This document shows positions 49,911 to 60,387 of a stretch of DNA of 64,000 bases, in pieces (the first letter of the stretch is position 1; each line of letters starts with the position of its first letter). The translations under genes were made by a program, and so were the position numbers. The DNA lies in contig CAVZLD010000014.1 of assembly GCA_963776055.1 (NCBI GenBank), positions 682,001-746,000 on the forward strand. Reading direction: 5' to 3'. The DNA comes from CAVZLD01 sp963776055 (GTDB lineage Bacteria > Planctomycetota > Planctomycetia > Pirellulales > Pirellulaceae). The notes under the pieces are model-generated. The model worked only from the letters and a program-made list of their open reading frames with translations. It was not told the DNA's origin and ran no database searches.

Positions 49911-50900
49911 ATGGACGTATTTGGCGTGGGCAACGCCATGGTCGACATCCTGGCTATGGTGGACGAAGATTTCGTGCGGAAGCATGAGCTGCCGAAAGGT
50001 GGCATGTTGTTGGTGGATGCAGCAAAGCAGGGCGATTTGCTCCAGAACCTGAAGCATCACAGCCTGGAAATGCAAGCGGGCGGTTCGGCAGCGAACACGA
50101 TCATCGCGGTAGCGCAAAGTGGTGGGACCGGGTTCTATACCGGCAAGGTAGCCGGCGATCCAAATGGTGAATTCTACCGATCGAATTTGCTGGAGTCGGG
50201 AGTGCACTTCGAGGTGGATCCTGCGCCGGAAGATGGGGAGCCAACCGGAAGCTGCTTGGTACTCACGACACCGGATGCCGAGCGAACGATGTGTACCCAC
50301 TTGGGAGTTTCCTCGCACCTAACGCCCGCCGACATCGACACTGCTCGCCTGCGGGACTGCAAGTATGTCTATGTCGAAGGCTACCTGTGGGATCCACCGG
50401 AACCGCGGCGGGCAAGTCTTGCCGCGATCGAGGAGGCGAACCGTTGCGGCGTACCGGTCGCATTCAGCTTCTCCGATCCTTTTCTGGTCGACCGCTACGG
50501 CGAGGATTTTCGTCGACTGGTGACCGACTGCTGCGATGTGTTGTTCTGTAATGCCGACGAACTGCGGCGGTTTGCCGGTTGCGATTCCCTGACGGACGCA
50601 GCGAAGCACATCGGAAGTCGGGTGCGGTGGGCGTTTGTCACCGACGGACCGCGTGGATGCCTCGTGGTCCGCGACTCCCAGATACAGCATGTGCCCGGTT
50701 TCGCAGTCGAGGCGATCGACACCGTGGGAGCGGGGGACGCATTTGCCGGAGGGGTCTTGTTTGGGTTGACGCACGGTTATGCTCCAGAACAGTCCGCGCG
50801 CTGGGGGAACTACCTCGCGTCACGGATTGTCACCATTCAGGGAGCTCGTTTGGCAGAAGCTCCCCAAGATCAGCTATCTCAGATTCTCGCAACCGGATAG
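49911..50900 (+). CDS. PfkB-family kinase, adenosine kinase-like
   Basis: About 329 residues from the ATG at 49911. Ribokinase-fold motifs are clear: VFGVGNAMVDILAMVDEDFV at the start, MQAGGSAANTIIAVAQSGG, GKVAGDPNGEFY and the C-terminal VGAGDAFAGGVLFGL. The opening and the GGSAANT loop are most like the adenosine kinase/sugar kinase branch. It would phosphorylate a nucleoside or sugar with ATP in the cytosol; the substrate is not proven. thpR follows after 12 bases. Confidence 0.85.
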   Translation: MDVFGVGNAMVDILAMVDEDFVRKHELPKGGMLLVDAAKQGDLLQNLKHHSLEMQAGGSAANTIIAVAQSGGTGFYTGKVAGDPNGEFYRSNLLESGVHFEVDPAPEDGEPTGSCLVLTTPDAERTMCTHLGVSSHLTPADIDTARLRDCKYVYVEGYLWDPPEPRRASLAAIEEANRCGVPVAFSFSDPFLVDRYGEDFRRLVTDCCDVLFCNADELRRFAGCDSLTDAAKHIGSRVRWAFVTDGPRGCLVVRDSQIQHVPGFAVEAIDTVGAGDAFAGGVLFGLTHGYAPEQSARWGNYLASRIVTIQGARLAEAPQDQLSQILATG

Positions 50901-50912
50901 AGAGAGTGTCGA

Positions 50913-51483
50913 ATGTCGCGCCGTCCGCACGTTCTTGGCGGTGGAAATCCCCGCGGCCCTGCAACACAAGGCCGTGGGTGTCATTCAGTCCCTCTCGGCA
51001 CAAACGGATCCGGTGAAATGGATCGAGCCGCAGAAGCTGCATATCACCGTCAAGTTTCTGGGCGACGTGGAGGATGCGGAGATCTATCAGGTCTGCCAGC
51101 TTGCCTCGGGAGCGGTCGCGGACCTGCCGGCCTTTCGCGCCGCCTGCCGCGGCGTAGGGGCCTTTCCCAGTTCCGATCGGCCCCGCACGATTTGGATCGG
51201 AGTCGATGATCCGACCGGCCACTTTCAGCAGTTGCATCAGCGAGTCGAACAGGCGATGGCCAGCCTGCGATTTCCACGGGAAGTGCGGCGGTTCAGTCCG
51301 CACTTGACGCTTGGTCGAGTGCGGCAGGGGAAACGGACCGGAGTCGGTTTGACTGAACGAATCAGGCAGCAGGGGGCGGTCGAATTGGGCGAGTTCGATG
51401 TCGACGAACTGGTCGTGTTTTCCTCGGAACTGACGCCCGAAGGGCCGGTCTATACCGTCCTGGGCCGAGCACCGCTGGCCTAG
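50913..51483 (+). CDS. thpR: RNA 2',3'-cyclic phosphodiesterase ThpR/LigT (one frameshift)
   Basis: Reconstructed about 189 residues. The ATG at 50913 gives MSRVRTFLAVEI once one extra C near 50920 is removed; without that, no good start exists. Two HxT/S-x motifs of the 2H phosphoesterase fold are present (KLHITVKFLGDVEDAE and FSPHLTLGRVRQGK), about 85 residues apart. The enzyme opens 2',3'-cyclic phosphates of RNA. It follows the PfkB kinase gene after 12 bases, so the two may be co-transcribed. Confidence 0.88.
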
Positions 51484-51813
51484 TGGCAGTGGGGGGGATG
51501 CCCCAAACGGCGAATCAAGGATCGAGGCTGCCTCCGCTTTCCAGCCCGGCCGGACCCGGGATGAGGCGGAGTGGTGCTCAGATCGCCTTGCCGGGTGAAA
51601 GTGAGAGTGGTATGATGTTCAAGTGTTCACTATTCGGGAGCCGATAGCACATTCGGCCTGGGGTGGATCTGGATCGGTGGTTGCTTGGGAAGTCAGTTCG
51701 CACGAAGGTTAAGATGTGGCGGAAGGCGGGGGAATGAGTTCTGGGGATGAGCGGCCAGTGCTCTTTCCCTCTCCTTTTGCATCCCCCGGCCACTTCATCT
51801 CAAAGGAGTCTTC
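51484..51813. other. recA upstream region
   Basis: About 330 bases between thpR and recA. It holds a sigma-70-like promoter (51588-51616), a possible LexA-type site, and an AAGGAG ribosome site close to 51803. I see no gene. Confidence 0.55.
51588..51628 (+). promoter_or_regulatory. Candidate recA promoter with possible SOS site
   Basis: TTGCCG (51588-51593), 17 bases, then TATGAT (51611-51616) make a good housekeeping promoter. The next bases are GTTC-AAGT-GTTC (51617-51628), overlapping the likely transcription start. Repeated GTTC halves resemble some LexA sites, though the spacing differs from known types. It would leave a leader of about 190 bases before recA. Inferred from sequence only. 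Confidence 0.5.
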
Positions 51814-53006
51814 ATGATGGTTACGGGTCGGAAAGTGTCCAATCGCATGGTTAAGAAAAGATGCTTCGGCGGCCAAGACAAGCGACAAGGAGGCCACGCC
51901 AAACGGGCGAACTGGCGGCAAAAAGGAGGCCGGCGGCAAGGCCAATCAGCGCCCATCTGCCGCAATTCTGGAACAGAATTCGACTCTGAAGACCACCCTG
52001 CAGCAGATCGAACGTCAATTCGGCGAAGGGGCGATCATGCCTCTGGGTAAGGATAAACTGGGAAAGATCGAGGGGATTCCGACCGGAAGCCTGTCGTTGG
52101 ATCTGGCCCTCGGCGGACAGGGGATTCCGCGGGGACGGATCATCGAGATCTTCGGCCCGGAATCGAGCGGCAAGACGACGCTTGGCTTTGCACGTTGTGG
52201 CCCAAGCCCAGCGAAGCGGGAGGAATTGCGGCCTTCATCGATGCCGAACATGCGCTCGATCCCAGTTGGGCGAAGAAGCTGGGCGTGCAATTGGAAACGC
52301 TGTTGGTCAGTCAGCCCACCAGCGGAGAAGAAGCGATGCACATCACCGAGATGCTGATCAAATCCAACGCGGTGGATGTGATCGTCATCGATTCCGTGGC
52401 GGCGTTGATTCCCAGGCAGGAATTGGAGGGCGAGATCGGCGATTCGCACATCGGACTGCAGGCCCGTTTGATGAGTCAGTCGATGCGGAAACTGACCGGC
52501 GCGATTTCCAAGGCGAAAACCTCGGTGATCTTCATCAACCAGATTCGTGAGAAGATTGGCGTGATGTTCGGCAGCCCGGAAACGACCCCCGGTGGCCGCG
52601 CTCTGAAGTTTTATAGCTCCTGTCGAATTGATGTGCGCCGAATTGCGTCTCTCAAAGACGGTGAGGAGGTCGTGGGCCAGCGTGTGCGTGCCAAGGTGGT
52701 GAAGAACAAAGTCGCTCCTCCGTTTCGCGTGGCGGAGTTCGATATGATGCACGCCAACGGAATCAGCTACGAAGGCGATGTGCTCGATCTGGCCACGGAG
52801 AAACGCGTTGTCGTGCGCAGCGGCGCCTGGTTCCGCTATGGAGACACGCAACTCGGCCAAGGAAAAGAGAAGGCTCGGCAGTATCTTGCGGAGAATCCAC
52901 TCTGTGGCCGAAGAGATCAAGCAGCAAGTGCTGGAGTTGCTGGGCTTGGGAAAAGGCGCACCCAGAGACGGACGAAGCGGTCACCGAATCGAATCTGGCG
53001 GAGTGA
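51814..53006 (+). CDS. recA: RecA recombinase (five frameshifts)
   Basis: Reconstructed about 395 residues. AAGGAG precedes the ATG at 51814. A basic low-complexity N-terminal tail is followed by LKTTLQQIERQFGEGAIM, the Walker A GPESSGKTT, GGIAAFIDAEHALDPSWAK, Walker B VIVIDSVAALIPR, and LIPRQELEGEIGDSHIGLQ, then INQIREKIGVMFG and ETTPGGRALKFYSS. The frame changes at about 51855, 52183, 52222, 52905 and 52970, each by one extra base; after correction it ends VTESNLAE at a TGA, 53004-53006. RecA forms the filament for recombination and SOS induction. A conserved single-copy gene would not tolerate these breaks. Confidence 0.95.
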
Positions 53007-53015
53007 CGGTCCGGT

Positions 53016-54584
53016 ATGAGGAGAACGTTCGCCGTGGCGCATCGAGCACGACATGGGCGAAGAGAGCGTCGCGGTAACGTGGCTTCCGCCAGGACGCTGG
53101 CCGTGCTGTTGATCTTCGTATTGCTCGGCCGGGGACGGCTCGTTGCGCAGGATGCGATGCGGATCCGCCACCGACCAACCTGTCACTGGCCCCATTACAG
53201 GCGGCCGTTGTGCGGGCGATCGATCGAGCCGAGGCGTCGGTGGTGGCGATTGGGCGGGCCCGCTTGCTCGCCGATCAGCCGCTGGACACGGGCGCCGCGC
53301 CGGAATACGTCGAGTATCTAACGGGAGTGATCGTCGATGAGACCGGGCTGATTCTCACGAATTACGATCCGCTAGGCGACGTATCGAATTCGCAGTACAC
53401 GGTCTGGCTGCCGGGCGGTAAGCAGCACCCGGCGAAGGTGCGAGCGGCTGATCCATGGACCGATCTGGCACTGCTGCAGATCGACGTTGATTCCCTACCG
53501 GCCCTCCCACTTGGGCAAGCGGAGCAGTTGCGCAAGGGGCAATTCGTGGTTGCCCTGGGCAATCCCTTCGCGATCCTTCGCGACGGCAGCGTCAGTGCTT
53601 CGTGGGGGATTGTCTCCAACCGACGAACCTCCGCAGGACGAACGACGGAATCGACGGAGCCGCAGGCAGAAACCATTCACGAACACGGAAACCTGATTGA
53701 GACCGACGCGAAACTGAAGCTGGGGACGAGCGGTGGTCCGCTGGTCAATCTCGAAGGGCAAATGGTGGGGCTGCAGACGAACGCCGCCGCCATCTTTGGC
53801 TACGATGTGGCCGCCAGCTACGCGATTCCTGTCGACGCGGGGTTTCGTCGAGTCCTGGAGCGACTGAAGACCGGCCAAGAGGTGGAGTTCGGGTTCTTGG
53901 GCGTGCAGGTGGACCCGGTTGCGCCAACTGGCGACGAAGTTGCGCCCGCAAGGCGTGCGCGTCGTGCACATCGTGCGCGGAACCCAGGCCGCCGCCTCCG
54001 GGTTGCGATTGCAGGATCTGATTACCGCGGTAGACGGGGAACCGGTGGTAGATCCGAATGACTTTCTCGGCCGCATCGGAATCCGGGCGCCTGGCGAGTC
54101 CGTCCGGTTGACTGTTCGTCGACGCGACGCGCTGTTGGGACGCCCGCGGTCACTTACGGTGGAAGTGGTTCTGTCCAAAAAATATGTCGGTCAAAGGCGG
54201 CCTGCGGTCGTGACCCAACCCGGTCGGGACTGGCGAGGTCTGCGAGTCGATTACGCGACGGCCGTTCCCGACTTGATGTCACGCCTGGATCAGATCGATC
54301 CGAAGGGATGCGTGGCCGTCGTCGATGTTCGCGCCGATTCACCCGCTTGGCAGGCTGGGCTTCGGCCGATCTCGTTCATCTCGCACGTCAACGAGAATCG
54401 CGTCGCCACGCCGGCGGATTTCTGGAAAGCTGTCGCAGGCTCATCCGCGGTCGTGTCCCTGCAGCAGACGGACGCCGACGGCCCGGCGACCGTACTGACC
54501 GTGCTGGTCCGGATCCAACGGGTGGAACCGAGTGATCGCTTCTGGTCCCCCGGCAGGCAAATGGCTATCATGGCCGGTTTGTAG
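53016..54584 (+). CDS. S1C-like (HtrA-type) protein with PDZ domains, catalytic His replaced (frameshifted)
   Basis: Reconstructed about 520 residues. Signal peptide near the start (TLAVLLIFVLLGRGRLVA). The trypsin-like domain includes VVAIGRAR, GVIVDETGLILTNYDPLGDV, the Asp in DPWTDLALLQ and KLGTSGGPLVN. HtrA proteases have His in the TNxHV motif, but here the position reads TNYDPL, so the catalytic His appears to be Asp. Asp and Ser of the triad are in place. Two PDZ domains follow (VVHIVRGTQAAASGLRLQDL and VAVVDVRADSPAWQAGLRPI). The frame breaks near 53150 and 53920, by extra bases. It lies between recA and alaS on the same strand. Confidence 0.8.
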
Positions 54585-54612
54585 TGGGCCGATCTGATGC
54601 ACGGGTGATGCG

Positions 54613-57418
54613 ATGAAGACTGACGAACTCCGAGAGAAATACCTCGAGTTTCTTCGAAACCAAGGGACATGTGCGGCGAGAAAGTGACGTACTGGTTCCC
54701 ACTTGGGATCCCTCGGTCCTGTTCACTCCCGCGGGGATGAACCAGTTCAAACCGCACTTTCTGGGGAAGGTGAAACTGGATTTCACGCGTGCGACCACCT
54801 GCCAGAAGTGTCTTCGCACTGGAGATATCGACAATGTCGGCAGGACTGCATATCACCACACCTTTTTTGAGATGCTGGGCAACTTCAGTTTCGGGGACTA
54901 CTTCAAACGCGAAGCGATCGTGTGGTCGTGGGAGTTTCTCACCAGTCGCCAGTGGTTGGGGCTTAATCCGGATCGGCTGACCGTCTCCGTGTACGTCGAC
55001 GATCACGAGGCATCGGAGATCTGGAGGCAGGAGGTTGGGTTGCCCGCCGCGAAAATCGAGCGGATGGGGGAGGAGGATAATTTTTGGCCGGCCAGCGCAC
55101 CGACGCTCGGGCCCGACGGCGTGTGCGGCCCATGCAGTGAGATCTTCTACCACGATGATCGTGGCGATTCCGTCGAAATCTGGAACCTGGTATTCACGCA
55201 ATTCCATCGCGTGGGCGATCCGCCGGACAATTTGCGTCCCCTGCCAAGCAAAAACATTGACACCGGGATGGGCTTGGAACGGACCGCTTCTGTGCTGCAG
55301 GGGGTCACGTCCAATTTCGATATCGACATTCTGAGACCGATCGTCGTAGCCGCGGCGGATGTCTGTGGAGTGCAATACAAGTCGGACGATGAGGTAGGAC
55401 GCCGATTGCGGCGGATTACCGACCACATTCGAGCCTGCACGTTTGCGATCCATGAAAACGTGTATCCCGGTCCCAATAAAGAGAAATACGTGATTCGCCG
55501 GCTACTGCGTCGAGCCGTATTGGATGGGCATCAGATCGGTCGACGCGAACCGTTTCTCCATCAGCTTGTCCCCGTCGTGGCCGAAATGATGAGGGGGCCC
55601 TATCCCGAGTTGAGTGAGACGGTGCAACGCGTGGCCAGCGTCATCCAACAGGAGGAACGGACCTTTTTCGAGACGATCGACGATGGTCTGCATCGGATCG
55701 AACGCATCTTTGAGTCGATGTCGAAGCAGGATCGCGTGATCATCGACGGGGCCGAGGCTGCGGATCTTTATCAGACGTACGGTGTTCCCGCCGAACTGTT
55801 CGAGTCTCTCGCTACGGAGCGAGGGTTTGCGTTTGATTGGACCGGGTTTCCGCCATGCAATGGAAGTTCATGGGGAAGCATCAGGCAAAGTGGTCCATAC
55901 GGTGATGGGAGACCACGGACCGATTGACGCCATGAAGAAGGCGGTGAAAGAAACGCGATTCGTGGGCTACGAGACGACGGAAGCGGAATGCCGAAGTGAA
56001 AGGGATCATCCGCGGATCCAAATTGTTGGACGAAATCGATCATTTGCCGCCGGAGGAGATCCTGTCCGTGGTGCTCGATCCGACGCCTTTCTATGGCGAA
56101 TCGGGGGGACAAGTTGGCGATACGGGAGAACTGATCGGCGATGACGTCCGACTCGAAGTGGTCGATACCCAGAAGGACGGTGACCTGGTGCTGCATCGGT
56201 GCCGCCGCTTGGCGGGACACCTGACCGTGGGGATGACCGTTCGCGCGATTGTGGATCAAACTCGTCGCGATGCGATTCGCCGAGCTCACTCCGCGACGCA
56301 CGTCCTCCATTATGCTCTGCAACAGAACCTGGGTAGCCACGCACAGCAACAGGGATCCAAGGTCAGTGACGATTGGCTGCGTTTCGATTTCACGAATCTT
56401 GCTCCGGTTTCTGTCGACGAATTGGATCAGATTACGCAAGTTGTGCGAGAACAGGTCGAACAGGCCCAACCGATCCAGTGGACGACGGTCCCGTTGTCCG
56501 AAGCTCGAGCCGCCGGCGCGATGATGCTGTTTGGCGAGAAGTATCCCGATCCGGTGCGGATGGTCTCGATGGGGCAGTTCAGTCGAGAGCTTTGTGGTGG
56601 AACGCATCTGACCAACACGAAGGAGATCGGGGCGTTCGAGATTATCAACGAAGAAGGAATCTCGGCCGGCACACGACGGATCTCGGCGTTGACCGGAGAA
56701 AAGGCGCGCGAGCATCTGGCGCAGACCCAGAAATCACTGCAGCAAGCCGCTGCCCAACTGGGGGTCCATCCCGGTGAGCTGCCGGCAGCGGTGAAGAATC
56801 TGACGCGGCGCGTTCGCGAGTTGAAGAAGGAGCTGTCGGGTTCCGGAAAGGCGGCGGCCGCCAAGCCGAAGCCGACGACGACCACTCGTGCGGGACTTTC
56901 CGCTGCGGAAGTCAAGTCATTGCTTCGTGACGCAGCACGATTGCTCAACGTTCCGTTGTTCGAGGTGCCGGATCGGATTCAGACAATGCAGGCAGAATGT
57001 GCGCAGTTGGAAGACCAAATCAAGCTTCGGCAGAGTCAGGGCAAAATCTCTGCGACTGACTTGATGGCGGATGCGATCGACTGCCAGGGCGTTCCGCTTG
57101 ATCGTTGCCGAAGTGGCGCTGGCGAACGCGAATTTGCTGCGGCAGTTGATCGACCAGATTCGAAAAGCCGCTGGTCCGTGCGTGATCGTGCTGGCGACCA
57201 GCGAAGGAGATGCGAAAGTTACGCTGGTCGCCGGCGTGAGCCGAGAGCTCATTGACCGAGTGCATGCCGGACATCTTGTCCGCGAGATTGCTGGCTTGGT
57301 CGGCGGCGGCGGCGGCGGAAAGCCGGACCTAGCACAGGCGGGAGGAAAAGAGCCCGCAAAACTTGCTGCGGCGCTTCAGCGGGCGCGCGAATACGTGCAA
57401 CAGAAACTCACCGACTGA
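54613..57418 (+). CDS. alaS: Alanyl-tRNA synthetase AlaRS (four frameshifts)
   Basis: Reconstructed as about 933 residues. Start MKTDELREKYLEFLRNQGHV after one extra base near 54662 is removed. Aminoacylation domain: VLVPTWDPSVLFTPAGMNQF, HHTFFEMLGNFSFGDYFK. The editing domain has HSATHVLHYAL and CGGTHLTNTKEIGAFEI. The C-terminal DHHA1 region ends in GGGGGGKPDLAQAGGKEP. Other extra bases lie near 55850, 55989 and 57100. It charges tRNA-Ala and edits misacylated tRNA. It starts 28 bases after the S1C-like gene, so they may be co-transcribed. Confidence 0.95.
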
Positions 57419-57524
57419 ACGCGGACGGCTTCAAAACACGAGACACCGCGCGGCCCGCCGCACGTCGCACGCCGGAATTCCGCCGGACGGCGCGTAAATC
57501 TCGACCCGATTCAGCTACGCCGCA

Positions 57525-58049
57525 TCATGCCACCAGCTTCTGCAGGGCCTCCAGCGCCCCCGCATAGTCCGGTTCCTCCGTGACTTCTTTTACCACCTGG
57601 GCATAGGTGACTCGGCCGTCTGCATCGAGTACAAACACGCCGCGCGCTAGGATCTTCAGCTCGTCAATCAGCATGCCCCAGTTCTTGCCAAAGCTGCGAT
57701 TTTGATAATCGCTGGCACTCCGTAGGTTGCTGATATTCTCCGCTCCGCAAAAGCGAACCTGAGCAAAGGGTAGGTCGAGACTGACCGTGAGTGCCGATAT
57801 CTTGTCGCCCATACCGGCCAGCTTCTCGTTGAATTCTTTCGTCTGCTTCTGGCAGACGCCCGTATCTAACGAGGGCACCACGCTCAAGATCGCCGGCTTG
57901 CCGAGTAGATCTGACCGTTCGATGGTATTCATCTGCCCATCCTCGAAGGCGTGTAATGTGAAGTCGGGTGCCATTTGTCCGACTTCAACCGCCTGGCCGA
58001 CGAGTGTCATGGGATTGCCTTTGAACGTAACTGCGCCCTGCCTAGACAT
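57525..58049 (-). CDS. tpx: Thiol peroxidase, Tpx-type
   Basis: About 174 residues from the Met at 58049. It fits the Tpx family of peroxiredoxins: GQAVEVGQMAPDFTLHAF, VVPSLDTGVCQKQTKEFNEK with the peroxidatic Cys, and VRFCGAENISNLRSASDYQN with the resolving Cys, then RSFGKNWGMLIDELKILARG. It reduces hydroperoxides using thioredoxin. It ends about 105 bases from the convergent alaS gene. Confidence 0.93.
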   Translation of the reverse strand: MSRQGAVTFKGNPMTLVGQAVEVGQMAPDFTLHAFEDGQMNTIERSDLLGKPAILSVVPSLDTGVCQKQTKEFNEKLAGMGDKISALTVSLDLPFAQVRFCGAENISNLRSASDYQNRSFGKNWGMLIDELKILARGVFVLDADGRVTYAQVVKEVTEEPDYAGALEALQKLVA

Positions 58050-58329
58050 TGCGATAATCCCCGTCTGCGAAGTTCGATGGGAAGTGAATTGACCCAATTT
58101 GTACCCATGTCGAAAGGATGCGAGCATCGGGTGGGCGACGGGACAGCGTGTCCGCCGGAAGAACAGGATGCCACGTACGTGGAATCTGCGGTCGTTTCCC
58201 CCCCCCGCCCTGGCTTGGGGCCAGTATCGAGCAGCGATCTGGCATCTGCAAGGGGGGCGCGACCCCGCGGTCGATGGGGCGATCGGAATGCGGCGGTCGC
58301 CGGATAGCAGCCGGCAGGGCTCGGAGCGG

Positions 58330-58560
58330 CTACTGCCAGATGACTTCCAGCTGATTGTCGATCTGCTCGATCCCGCTCAGTTTTCGCAACGCTTCTGTGG
58401 CCATCTGCTTCTGAAAGAAAGAACGCACCTCGCCGCGGATCACAACGTGCCCTTCCCGGGCTTCGCACTGGACCGGATTCCGAGTCAGGTAGGGATTGTG
58501 TTGAAGTGTCCGCTGTGCCTGGTCTTCTAGAAGGACAGAACCGTCTTCACGAATGGTCAT
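58330..58560 (-). CDS. Small BON-domain protein
   Basis: 76 residues; most of it is one BON-like domain (NPVQCEAREGHVVIRGEVRS, then LRKLSGIEQIDNQLEVIW). BON domains bind membranes or phospholipids and are often periplasmic, but this one lacks a signal peptide. Its role is unknown. Confidence 0.75.
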   Translation of the reverse strand: MTIREDGSVLLEDQAQRTLQHNPYLTRNPVQCEAREGHVVIRGEVRSFFQKQMATEALRKLSGIEQIDNQLEVIWQ

Positions 58561-58773
58561 GGATGGGCCGCCGTTTTGTTGGGGGATCGAGGACTGTGGG
58601 AGGGACCGAGTGTCATGGTTTGCTCAGAGATATCGTCAACCCACGACGCTGCGGTTAAATCTTGCTGCTGATAGAAACTGGCCGACCTTGGTAAGCCGGC
58701 CCGAACATTCGGCGCGTATCAATCCTGCGGATTGCCGACGGTTGACCGCCTAGCGAATGGCCGAGAATCGCGC

Positions 58774-60105
58774 TCAGAGGACCCCGAGGCTGAAGAACAA
58801 CAGGGCCAAAGCCGCCAGCAGTCGTTTGGCGTACCGCACGTGTCGCTGAAACTCTAGCTCGTGATTTGCGTGGCGGAGCAAATGATGGAGCAGAGCGATT
58901 CGAGAGGTCGTCGATGGATGCAGCCAATCTCGCCCGGTGGTCTCCTGGGCCGCTGCCCGTAGCGCTTGTCCAAACTGCTCGACGGATTCGGCCTGGAGTC
59001 GATTCGTGGCTCCGATCAAGTGGCAGGCCGCGACGTCGGCCTGGTGTTCCAGCATTCGCGCCAAGCCGCTGTGGACGCCGATCCAAAAGGCGAGGACGAA
59101 GACCGAACCGACCGTCGCCTGCGCAGCCGTCACGCCAGCACGCTCCAGGAGCCCCTGTACCGCCAGCAGGGCCAGCAGAGGAATCGTCAGCGAAAGCAAC
59201 AAGGTGGCCGCGTGATGGTGCCGCATGTGGCCCGCTTCGTGAGCAACGATGGCACGGAAATGCTGCTCATTTCGCCTGTCGAGCAGCCCATCCGAGAGCA
59301 GTACGTATCGGCATTGAGGCAAAACGCCCGCGGTGGCCGCATTCACCATTTGCCGCTCGGTCTTCCAGATCAGGATGTCGGTCACACGCAGCCCAGCGCG
59401 GCCCATGATGGACTCCACCTGAGCGCGGGCCCAACCGGTCGGGAGCGATCGAGTTGGCCAGATCCACCGCAGCCAACCCGGCAGGAAAAGACCCAGAGCA
59501 ACCAGGCAGCCCAGCAGCAGCGTTCCCTCAGCCCGTGACGTTGCCGTGGGGAACTGCAGTCGAAGAGTGTCCTGCACCGCAATCAGTGTCAGGATCGGGC
59601 ACAAAGGTAACAGCAGGTAGTGCCTTGCCTGCAGTACAACATCACGTGCTCGAGCAGAGAAGAGCGAGCGACGGGTAATTCGGCCACCGTGCTGGCCAGG
59701 GGTCGCAAGTCGGGAAAAGACCGCCCATGACCCCAAGAGCGGCAGAATAAGTGGCAAAAGACAGAGTAGATCATCGGCCAGCACGATCCGCTGCCCGGCT
59801 GGATGGGATTTGACGATCGACGGGTACTGCAAGACGCCGTAGATCGTCAGGATGGAGATTACGTACAGGGCGAGGTGCCACTTGCGCCCGCGAACGTATC
59901 GCCGTAACGCTTGGGAACCAGGTCGCTTGGAGTCGCGACGGTCGTACGCGGCCCGAGCGGTGATCATTCCCGCGGTCGCGATTACTGCCAAGCCTAGCAG
60001 GAAGGTGAGCAACAGCCGAACGCCGGGCGAGTCCGGTTGGACGGTGGAGGCCTGCAGCGACAAAACACTCGCCAGCACGGTGGTCAAAATCAGAACAAGC
60101 TGCAT
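58774..60105 (-). CDS. M48-type membrane metallopeptidase
   Basis: About 443 residues with several TM helices (for example LLLTFLLGLAVIATAGMITA near the N-terminus, LLLPLCPILTLIAV, and TLLLGCLVALGLFLPGWL). The zinc motif HEAGH lies in FRAIVAHEAGHMRHHHAATL, followed by another TM stretch and ARMLEHQADVAACHLIGATN, which supplies the third zinc ligand (E/D). This is typical of integral membrane M48 peptidases such as HtpX-like or BlaR1/MecR1-like enzymes. The substrate is unknown. No beta-lactamase or regulator gene is adjacent. Confidence 0.88.
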   Translation of the reverse strand: MQLVLILTTVLASVLSLQASTVQPDSPGVRLLLTFLLGLAVIATAGMITARAAYDRRDSKRPGSQALRRYVRGRKWHLALYVISILTIYGVLQYPSIVKSHPAGQRIVLADDLLCLLPLILPLLGSWAVFSRLATPGQHGGRITRRSLFSARARDVVLQARHYLLLPLCPILTLIAVQDTLRLQFPTATSRAEGTLLLGCLVALGLFLPGWLRWIWPTRSLPTGWARAQVESIMGRAGLRVTDILIWKTERQMVNAATAGVLPQCRYVLLSDGLLDRRNEQHFRAIVAHEAGHMRHHHAATLLLSLTIPLLALLAVQGLLERAGVTAAQATVGSVFVLAFWIGVHSGLARMLEHQADVAACHLIGATNRLQAESVEQFGQALRAAAQETTGRDWLHPSTTSRIALLHHLLRHANHELEFQRHVRYAKRLLAALALLFFSLGVL

Positions 60106-60387
60106 GCAGGCTCACATGTCCACGGGCCGGTACGGCGCGCGAGAGAATGACGAGAGGGGGGCCGCCTTTCGCGCAAACAGCGACATGCCCGCGATTCTGC
60201 GCCAGTGAGATCCACTCGTGCGGGGCGTTCTGAGCATCCCCAAGGGCGTGGAATCGGTACCATCACGCCCTCCGCTGTGCTCCGGATGTGTCACCGAACT
60301 GGCACAGAATCGCGCTTGGCCACGAACGGCCAAGCCCAACCTCCAGGCTAGTTACCGGTCCGCCGAAACTCAAGCCTCCCGCGGCCT

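Noticed and set aside
48305..50005. 566-residue minus-strand open frame
   Set aside because: It lies opposite the CotH/LTD gene and the PfkB kinase. Its translation is low-complexity and shows no motifs, while the plus strand carries clear domains.
52015..52920. 301-residue minus-strand frame
   Set aside because: Antisense to recA, which is unmistakable on the plus strand.
51814..57418. Programmed ribosomal frameshifting in recA or alaS
   Set aside because: There are several breaks per gene with no slippery sites or shared context, and neighbouring genes show the same insertions.
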